From Planctomycetales bacterium (GTDB taxonomy: Bacteria > Planctomycetota > Planctomycetia > Planctomycetales > Planctomycetaceae): a stretch of 12,130 nucleotides of DNA. Of the stretch, positions 7,294-12,130 are shown piece by piece. The notes under the pieces were generated by a model. It searched no databases. It was given only the letters and a program-made list of their open reading frames with translations, and had not been told where the DNA came from. How positions within the stretch are numbered: position 1 is the first letter of the stretch; the number at the start of each line of letters is the position of its first letter. The stretch spans positions 1 through 12,130 of the forward strand of contig JAGVKR010000010.1 in assembly GCA_020050375.1 (NCBI GenBank), in the 5' to 3' direction. The translations under genes were made by a program, and so were the position numbers.

Positions 7294-7320
7294 CGGCGGG
7301 GATCAACCCCGCCGCTCGCT
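7294..7320. repeat. Palindromic repeat, copy 2
   Basis: An 8-bp perfect stem, CGGCGGGG (7294-7301) with CCCCGCCG (7307-7314), encloses ATCAA and is followed by CTCGCT (7315-7320), the reverse complement of AGCGAG. It ends just before the stop codon of the [2Fe-2S] subunit gene. The stem is the same as copy 3; the loop differs by one base. Confidence 0.8.
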
Positions 7321-7324
7321 TTGG

Positions 7325-7816
7325 TCACTTCGCGGCGACCGCCTTCTTTCGTTTTTGGGCCGAGTCGAGGACGGCGCGGACGATCTTGTCGTAGCCGGTG
7401 CAGCGGCAGAGATTACCCGACAGATAAAACCGAACGTCGTGCTCGGTCGGATCGGGATTTTCGTTGAGCAGGGCCTTGGTCGACATGATGAAGCCCGGGG
7501 TGCAGATCCCACATTGCAGCGCGGCGTTCTCGAGAAACGCCTGCTGCACCGGGTCGAGTCCATCCACCGGGGCGACCCCTTCAATCGTTTCGAGCGTCGC
7601 TCCTTCGGCTTCGACCGCCAGCACCAGGCAACTGACGACCGGTCGCCCGTTCATCAGCACCGTGCAGGCCCCGCAGTTTCCGTTGGAGCAGCCTTCTTTC
7701 GTGCCGGTCAGGTCGAGCGTGTCGCGAAGGACTTCCAGCAGCGTCTGCCGCGGCTCGCACAATAACTCGACCTGACGGCCGTTGATCGTCGTCGAAACAA
7801 TTCGTTTTTTGGCCAT
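7325..7816 (-). CDS. [2Fe-2S] iron-sulfur subunit of the molybdenum hydroxylase
   Basis: Small electron-transfer subunit, 163 residues, the usual length for CoxS-type subunits. It carries two [2Fe-2S] clusters that pass electrons from the Mo centre to the FAD subunit. The N-terminal plant-ferredoxin-like cluster is bound by C43, C48 and C51 (CSNGNCGAC) and C63. The C-terminal four-helix domain binds the second cluster through C102 and C105 (CGICTPGF) and C137 and C139 (CRC). All eight ligands are present. There is no signal peptide, so the enzyme is cytoplasmic. The ATG at 7816 fits the family start, yet no Shine-Dalgarno sequence precedes it: the upstream minus-strand sequence is TATTTCTCTC, directly after a heptad repeat array. 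Translation may depend on another mechanism. It is the middle gene of the operon, 185 nt after the FAD subunit gene. Confidence 0.93.
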   Translation of the reverse strand: MAKKRIVSTTINGRQVELLCEPRQTLLEVLRDTLDLTGTKEGCSNGNCGACTVLMNGRPVVSCLVLAVEAEGATLETIEGVAPVDGLDPVQQAFLENAALQCGICTPGFIMSTKALLNENPDPTEHDVRFYLSGNLCRCTGYDKIVRAVLDSAQKRKKAVAAK

Positions 7817-7826
7817 GAGAGAAATA

Positions 7827-7861
7827 GGATTCAGGATTCGGGATTCAGGATTCAGGATTCA
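7827..7861. repeat. Heptanucleotide tandem array, five units of GGATTCA
   Basis: Five head-to-tail 7-nt units fill 7827-7861; four are exact GGATTCA and the second (7834-7840) is GGATTCG. Read in the direction of the operon the unit is TGAATCC. The array ends 10 nt from the start codon of the [2Fe-2S] subunit gene, where a ribosome binding site would normally lie. Such arrays change copy number by slippage. Confidence 0.9.
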
Positions 7862-7884
7862 GGGGAAACGAAGGTGCAATTGAA

Positions 7885-7966
7885 AGAGAGACGGAGAGAA
7901 TGAGAGAGACTCGCGTTGGCGATCTCATCTCCCTCACTTCCAGTCTCTCTGTCTCTCCATCTCCAT
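7885..7966. repeat. Purine/pyrimidine inverted tract between the FAD and [2Fe-2S] genes
   Basis: A purine-rich stretch (about 7885-7911, GAGAGA-type) is mirrored by a pyrimidine-rich stretch (about 7941-7966, CTCTCT-type). The exact core arms are AGAGAGACT (7903-7911) and AGTCTCTCT (7942-7950), with a 30-nt spacer. The outer parts pair only approximately. This and the heptad array account for most of the 185-nt gap; no small gene is seen there. Confidence 0.6.
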
Positions 7967-8001
7967 GCATCGGGCTTGCCTCTTCGCGTATCCATCAAAA
8001 G

Positions 8002-8871
8002 CTACTGTCGTGCCCGCTTCACTGCCTCTTCGATCACGCGTCGTGTCAGCACACCGGTGACGTGCAGGCGGAATTCTTTCGTGCCGCGCATGTCGTCGAT
8101 CGGTCGGGCCATGTCCCGCGCGGCTTGTGCGGCCTTTTCGATCGTGGCTTCGCTCACCGGTTGTCCGGCCAGCCGCTGACCGGCCTCCTGGACAAAATAG
8201 GGGATGGGACCGACCGCTCCCAACCCGATCCGGGCGGAAACGAACTTCTCCCCCTTTTCGTCGAGCACGACCGAGGCGCCGACGCCGACCACGGCAATGT
8301 CCATTTCGTTTCGTGGGATGAACCGCCGGTAGTGCGACCCGCTATGCGGCGGACGCGCCGGGAACTTCAATTCGACGAGAAACTCGCCCGGCTGCAGGAC
8401 GTTCTTCCCGGGACCGGTGCAGAAATTTTCAACCGCCACCTCGCGTTTGCCCGCCGGACCGGCGATGACGGCGATCGCCTCAAGGGCAATCAGCGACGGG
8501 GTCGAATCAGCCGCCGGACCCGAATTGCAAAGGTTGCCCCCGATGCTGGCGCGGCTTTGGATCTGAATCCCGCCGATGATCTGCGCGCTGTCGGCCAGCG
8601 CCGCATACGCGGCTGAAATCTTCGGATCGCCGTAGACCTTATAACAGGGAACAGCCGCCCCCAACCTCAAACCGGCCGCGGAGAGCTCCAGAACGTTCAG
8701 TTCGGGAATCTTCTTGATGTCGACGACGACGCCTGGTTGATGTCGGCCGACACGAATCTGATCGATCAGATCGGTCCCCCCCGCCAGCGGTCTGGCGGCG
8801 CCGTTGTGCCGTCCCAGCACCTGCACTGCCTCGGCAATCGATGCCGGAGCCTCGTACTCAAAATCGCGCAC
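8002..8871 (-). CDS. FAD-binding medium subunit of the molybdenum hydroxylase
   Basis: Medium subunit of the CoxM/XdhB type, 289 residues, typical for the family. It accepts electrons from the [2Fe-2S] subunit onto FAD and hands them to the final acceptor. The N-terminal FAD domain has both phosphate-binding signatures, AGGTDL (30-35) and IGGNLCN (110-116), preceded by the usual start FEYEAPASIAEAVQVL. The C-terminal CO-dehydrogenase-flavoprotein domain covers about residues 180-285 (RNEMDIAVVGVGASV, RIGLGAVGP). The start is a GTG at 8869-8871. It is supported by a strong GGGAGG (8880-8885) 8 nt upstream and by the family N-terminus. This is the first gene of the operon (order medium, small, large, as in cox operons). 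No cofactor-insertion or maturation gene (coxD/E/F or XdhC type) is within the window. Confidence 0.92.
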   Translation of the reverse strand: MRDFEYEAPASIAEAVQVLGRHNGAARPLAGGTDLIDQIRVGRHQPGVVVDIKKIPELNVLELSAAGLRLGAAVPCYKVYGDPKISAAYAALADSAQIIGGIQIQSRASIGGNLCNSGPAADSTPSLIALEAIAVIAGPAGKREVAVENFCTGPGKNVLQPGEFLVELKFPARPPHSGSHYRRFIPRNEMDIAVVGVGASVVLDEKGEKFVSARIGLGAVGPIPYFVQEAGQRLAGQPVSEATIEKAAQAARDMARPIDDMRGTKEFRLHVTGVLTRRVIEEAVKRARQ

Positions 8872-8879
8872 GTTTCAAG

Positions 8880-8885
8880 CCTCCC
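8880..8885 (-). promoter_or_regulatory. Strong ribosome binding site that fixes a GTG start
   Basis: Minus-strand GGGAGG, 8 nt before the GTG at 8871. It decides the start of the FAD subunit, since there is no ATG nearby in frame. Confidence 0.8.
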
Positions 8886-8975
8886 TCAGGCGAAGGATGT
8901 TCCGACACGCAAGCGGGTTGCCGGCTAATGCCGATAAACCACTTTGGGGTGCCGTGTTTTTGCTTCGGTTTGGAC

Positions 8976-9003
8976 GGCGGGGATGAACCCCGCCGCTCGC
9001 TGA
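8976..9003. repeat. Palindromic repeat, copy 3
   Basis: CGGCGGGG (8976-8983) pairs perfectly with CCCCGCCG (8989-8996) around ATGAA, followed by CTCGCTG (8997-9003). It is a solitary copy in the 295-nt divergent gap between the molybdenum hydroxylase operon and the DUF1501 gene. That gap otherwise holds the hydroxylase ribosome binding site and the 9123-9146 hairpin; I see no convincing promoter for either direction. Confidence 0.8.
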
Positions 9004-9122
9004 TGGTCATCAAGCTGACAGCGCCTAGGGTATCGCGCCGCGAAAAGTCCGCAAGTGTCTGGACGAGATTCGACAATCCTTCCCAACTTGCGGTGGCTTG
9101 GGCTGTTGGCAAATGCTAATCT

Positions 9123-9146
9123 GAATGGGCACGTTGTGGCCCATTC
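9123..9146 (+). other. Hairpin just upstream of the DUF1501 ribosome binding site
   Basis: GAATGGGC (9123-9130) and GCCCATTC (9139-9146) are perfect 8-bp complements. The pairing can extend inward by two pairs with a one-base bulge, leaving a GTT loop. The structure ends 8 nt before GGGAG (9155-9159), so it sits in the leader of the DUF1501 mRNA or forms a DNA operator. There is no T-run, so it is not a standard terminator. Confidence 0.55.
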
Positions 9147-9166
9147 CGTTTGTCGGGAGCTGCTGC

Positions 9167-10537
9167 ATGGCGGGCGTTGGCTGTCGAGGACCGTTCAAGC
9201 GTCGCGAGTTTCTTCGCGCCGGCGTGCTGGCGCTGGGGGGTGTGACGCTCTCCGACGTCCTGCGGGCGCGGTCTCATGCCGCGGCCCCTTCGCCCAATAC
9301 GTCGGTCATCCTCTTCTGGATGTGGGGCGGCCCCAGCCAGCTCGAAACGTACGACATGAAGCCCGACGCCCCGCGGGAGTATCGCGGGCCGCTCAGCCCG
9401 ATCAGCACCAATGTGCCGGGCCTGGACATCTGCGAGTACTTCCCGCTCCAGGCGCAGATGGCCGACAAATTCTCGGTCATCCGCTCGCTGCACCACGACA
9501 TGTCGGCGCACAACGACGGCAGCATCGAGGTGCTGACGGGAAAGACGCCGCGCGTTCCCGACCCGACCTCGCAGGCTCGGTCGGAGCATCCCGATTTCGG
9601 AATGGTTGCCAGCCAGGTCCGCGGGCGACACCCGGCCGGAATGCCGCAGTATGTCGGCGTGCAGCGAGCGCCGTTTATGACCGCGCCGAATTACCTCGGC
9701 GTGGCCCATAAGGCGTTCGAGACGGGCGATCCGTCCAAACCCGATTACGCTCCGCGAAATCTCACGCTGGCGACCGGGCTCGACAACGCGCGGCTGGGCG
9801 ACCGCAAATTCCTCGTCGACCAGTTCGACCGCTTCCGCCGCGATCTCGACCTGAACCGCGCCCTCGACGGCGTCGATGTCTTCCGGTCGGCCGCATTTGA
9901 GGTCCTCACCAGCCGGACTGTGGCCGACGCCTTCGATATCCGCCAGGAAGACCCCCGATTGCGGGATCGGTACGGCCGGCACCGCTGGGGGCAAAGTTGC
10001 CTGCTCGCGCGGCGCCTGACCGAAGCGGGGGTGGCGGTCGTCAATATCGACGCTACAGCCCCCAACGACACCACCAAACATTTCAGTTGGGACGATCATG
10101 CGAGCGCCTTCCATCTCGACTACGCGCAGCGCGAGCGCCTGCCGCAGATGGACCAGGCGCTGACGGCGCTCATTCAGGATCTGCACGACCGCGGCCTCGA
10201 CAAGCAGGTGCTGGTGATCGCGTGCGGAGAATTCGGGCGAACGCCGAAAGTCAATTACGCTCCAAAGAATTTCTCGGATCAGCCCGGTGTCGGCCGCGAC
10301 CATTGGCCGAGCGCGTTCAGCGCTTTCATCGCCGGCGGCCGGTTGCGGATGGGACAGGTCGTGGGGGCCACCAATTCGAAGGCCGAATACCCCGTGCAGA
10401 ATCCCGTCACCCCGCAGGACCTGCTGGCGACGGCGTATCATCATCTGGGGATCGATCCGCAGCGGATGATCGTCGACTTCGGCGGACGGCCAATTTCGAT
10501 TTTGCCCGACGGCAAGCCGATCGCGGCTCTGGTTTGA
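9167..10537 (+). CDS. DUF1501 family protein with Tat signal
   Basis: 456 residues, a usual size for DUF1501 proteins, which have an alkaline-phosphatase/sulfatase-like fold and are abundant in Planctomycetota. The N-terminus has a twin-arginine signal, KRREFLRAG (11-19), then a hydrophobic stretch (20-32) and AHA-type cleavage context near residues 36-40, so export in folded form by Tat is expected. Family landmarks follow: SVILFWMWGGPSQLETYDMK (46-65), SLHHDMSAHNDG (107-118), HFSWDDHA (305-312), GEFGRTP (354-360) and GRDHWP (376-381). The ATG at 9167 is chosen because GGGAG (9155-9159) lies 7 nt upstream; an earlier in-frame ATG at 9125 would place 14 residues over a hairpin. DUF1501 genes often follow a DUF1549/DUF1553 cytochrome-like gene, but none is here. 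Substrate and reaction are unknown. Its stop is 9 nt from the stop of the convergent PQQ gene. Confidence 0.93.
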   Translation: MAGVGCRGPFKRREFLRAGVLALGGVTLSDVLRARSHAAAPSPNTSVILFWMWGGPSQLETYDMKPDAPREYRGPLSPISTNVPGLDICEYFPLQAQMADKFSVIRSLHHDMSAHNDGSIEVLTGKTPRVPDPTSQARSEHPDFGMVASQVRGRHPAGMPQYVGVQRAPFMTAPNYLGVAHKAFETGDPSKPDYAPRNLTLATGLDNARLGDRKFLVDQFDRFRRDLDLNRALDGVDVFRSAAFEVLTSRTVADAFDIRQEDPRLRDRYGRHRWGQSCLLARRLTEAGVAVVNIDATAPNDTTKHFSWDDHASAFHLDYAQRERLPQMDQALTALIQDLHDRGLDKQVLVIACGEFGRTPKVNYAPKNFSDQPGVGRDHWPSAFSAFIAGGRLRMGQVVGATNSKAEYPVQNPVTPQDLLATAYHHLGIDPQRMIVDFGGRPISILPDGKPIAALV

Positions 10538-10546
10538 GCCGATTCT

Positions 10547-12130
10547 TCAATCTCCCGACTCGCCCGCCGCCGCCGATTTTTCGATCGGGTAGAGTCGCAC
10601 GCGGTCGTTGTAGCCGCGCAGCTCGATGTAGCGTTCGGCGGTGCTCACATTGATGCTGCGGAAGCCCTGCTGCGAGGCCGACTTCTCGTCGAGCAGCTTC
10701 GCGCCTGAGAGCTTGTCGATCGCCACCAGGTGCAGCGACCAGAATTGCAGATTCCCCTTTTGTTCGTGCTGGCGGGAAGCAAACACCAACAGCGGTGAAT
10801 AGTCGAGCCGTTCGAGCAGCAGATTCTGCGCGGCAATCGGTTGCTTCCAGCGGAGCTTCGACTGTTGCGGATCGAACGCCAGCACAAGGCCGTTGGCGCG
10901 CACCGACGGCACCTGCTCTGAAGAGAAGTTCGCATTCATTCCCTTGTTGACGATCAGATACACGTTCTGGTTATCGGCGAATGCAAACCGTTCCGACCAC
11001 CTCTTCAGCTCTTCAGGAGGGAACGACCCCAGAAGCTGCAATTGGCCCGTCTGCATGTCCAGCAACTGGAACTTGTCTCCCTGGGCGTCGGTTTGCAGAA
11101 TCGCCATCCGATCGTTCTCGAGTGGATACATCACCACCTTGCCGAGCTTCACGTTCCACAGTTCGCGCGCCGTCACCGGATCGAAGAGCCGCAGGCCCCC
11201 GCCCGAGACCGGCAGCACGAAGGCGTCGCCGACGGCGTGCACCGCCCGGTTCAGCGTCTCGTCGAGATTCGCCACGTCGAGCCGTTTACCGTCGGTTGCC
11301 CGCAGCGCTACCGCGCCGCGGCCGTCGCCCGGCCTCAGATAGATGACCTCTCGGCCGCCGAAGATCGCACCCCCCGTGCGGCCGCCGCCATAGGTCCAGC
11401 AGACTTCGCCTGTGCGGGCATCAAGGACGGTGACGTTCCGCCGGCCCTGGTAGCAGACGTACTCGTCATTGGCGATCGCGAGCGGGCCGCCGACCCCGAG
11501 GTTCTGGTTGTAGACCTGCCGGTTGGCGAGGCTGATCGAGGCCTGCATCGGCTGCAGAGGATTGTTATTGCGGCCGTAGTATCCCTGTGACCCCAGTCGA
11601 TTGTCCAGGGGACGGGTCCACAGCACCTTGCGTTCGACCGGTGAAAGACAGTGGAGCACACCGCGGTAGAGCAGCGTCAACTGGTGCCCGGACGTGCGCC
11701 CGACGGCCATGCTCCCTTCCGAGCTCGAAGCGTGGCTTCGAAGCGGAAGCGACCAGCGCTGTTCGTCCGACCAGCCGTCGGCGACCTCCAGCCGCTGCCG
11801 CGTGTGCTCTATCTCGAACCGATTGCGTTGGAAGTAAGGTGCGGCCGAGCCGGTCGCGGTAAGTTCCTGCGGCACGTGATTCTGATAGTTCGCCCCCGTG
11901 CGCTCGACGCGAATGCCCGTCGACTGCCAGTCGGTCACCGGGGCTCCGGCTTCGGGGAACTGGCCGGCGTCACGCAGCGCCTGCACAGTCTGGGCCGCGG
12001 TACGCCCATCGGCCAGGGGCACGTCGGCATAGCTCCGTTCGAGCACGCGGTAATGCTCCGCCGCATCGGCCGGCAGGTCGAATTGCCGCATCAGTCGCGC
12101 GAGTCGTTCCGTCGCGGCTGCGGCCACGCC
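10547..12130 (-). CDS. PQQ-type beta-propeller protein, C-terminal part (partial, start beyond right edge)
   Basis: 528 codons enter from the right edge with no start of their own; a GTG at 12127 is an internal valine. The first 55 visible residues are helical and repeat-like (ERLARLMRQFDLPADAAEHY), possibly the end of a TPR-type region. From about residue 145 the sequence shows beta-propeller blades of the PQQ/BamB type, each a strand pair followed by a turn and a Trp-ending strand: LSPVERKVLW, VTVLDARTGEVCW, LRLFDPVTARELW, VLAFDPQQSKLRW, and a last LVAIDKLSGAKLL. The Asp-x-x-Thr-Gly-like turns are typical. No enzyme active site is visible, so a scaffold or binding role in the cell envelope is more likely than a quinoprotein dehydrogenase. 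Large proteins of this layout are common in Planctomycetota. It is convergent with the DUF1501 gene, with no space for a terminator. Confidence 0.85.
   Translation of the reverse strand, partial: GVAAAATERLARLMRQFDLPADAAEHYRVLERSYADVPLADGRTAAQTVQALRDAGQFPEAGAPVTDWQSTGIRVERTGANYQNHVPQELTATGSAAPYFQRNRFEIEHTRQRLEVADGWSDEQRWSLPLRSHASSSEGSMAVGRTSGHQLTLLYRGVLHCLSPVERKVLWTRPLDNRLGSQGYYGRNNNPLQPMQASISLANRQVYNQNLGVGGPLAIANDEYVCYQGRRNVTVLDARTGEVCWTYGGGRTGGAIFGGREVIYLRPGDGRGAVALRATDGKRLDVANLDETLNRAVHAVGDAFVLPVSGGGLRLFDPVTARELWNVKLGKVVMYPLENDRMAILQTDAQGDKFQLLDMQTGQLQLLGSFPPEELKRWSERFAFADNQNVYLIVNKGMNANFSSEQVPSVRANGLVLAFDPQQSKLRWKQPIAAQNLLLERLDYSPLLVFASRQHEQKGNLQFWSLHLVAIDKLSGAKLLDEKSASQQGFRSINVSTAERYIELRGYNDRVRLYPIEKSAAAGESGD

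Noticed and set aside
7827..7861. CRISPR array
   Set aside because: The units are 7 nt and directly adjacent with no spacers, and no cas gene is present.
4899..8871. Aerobic CO dehydrogenase (coxMSL)
   Set aside because: Gene order fits, but the large subunit lacks the AYRCSFR active-site loop and no cox maturation genes are present.
9116..10444. 442-codon minus-strand frame
   Set aside because: Antisense to the DUF1501 gene, which has all family landmarks; the antisense product has shadow composition.

Overview
The window looks like chromosomal DNA from a member of the Planctomycetota. The support is a GC-rich sequence, a Tat-exported DUF1501 protein, a large PQQ-propeller protein with a helical-repeat N-terminal part, a GT39-like membrane glycosyltransferase, small proteins of planctomycete style, and several kinds of short intergenic repeats. 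This assignment is inference from gene content; there is no rRNA or other marker in the window.

Layout from left to right. Positions 1-675 (minus) hold the start of a membrane-anchored, proline- and charge-rich protein of unknown function that runs off the left edge. Next come three further minus-strand genes: a XerC/XerD-type tyrosine recombinase (1001-1924), a small acidic protein of unknown function (2028-2306) and a GT39-like membrane glycosyltransferase (2515-4221). Diverging from the glycosyltransferase is a short plus-strand gene (4440-4841). Its first three quarters are a minimal nucleotidyltransferase (MNT antitoxin type), and its tail reads like the C-terminal end of a DUF86 HEPN toxin. 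It appears to be a collapsed MNT-HEPN toxin-antitoxin pair.

The centre (8871 down to 4899, minus) is a three-gene operon for a molybdenum hydroxylase of the xanthine dehydrogenase/CO dehydrogenase superfamily, in the order FAD subunit, [2Fe-2S] subunit, molybdopterin subunit. Electrons would pass from substrate at the Mo centre through two [2Fe-2S] clusters to FAD. The molybdenum subunit has neither the CO dehydrogenase loop nor the purine-binding glutamate, so the substrate is unknown. The gaps inside this operon are unusually long (131 and 185 nt) and carry palindromic repeats, a heptanucleotide array and a purine/pyrimidine inverted tract.

On the right, a Tat-signal DUF1501 protein (9167-10537, plus) converges, with only 9 nt between stop codons, on a PQQ-type beta-propeller protein (10547-12130, minus) that runs off the right edge. 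No tRNA, rRNA, CRISPR array, transposase or prophage gene was found. The main points for a second look are the MNT-HEPN fusion, a palindromic repeat family with two compensatory base-pair swaps between copies, and the residue-level argument that the Mo enzyme is neither a xanthine nor a CO dehydrogenase.
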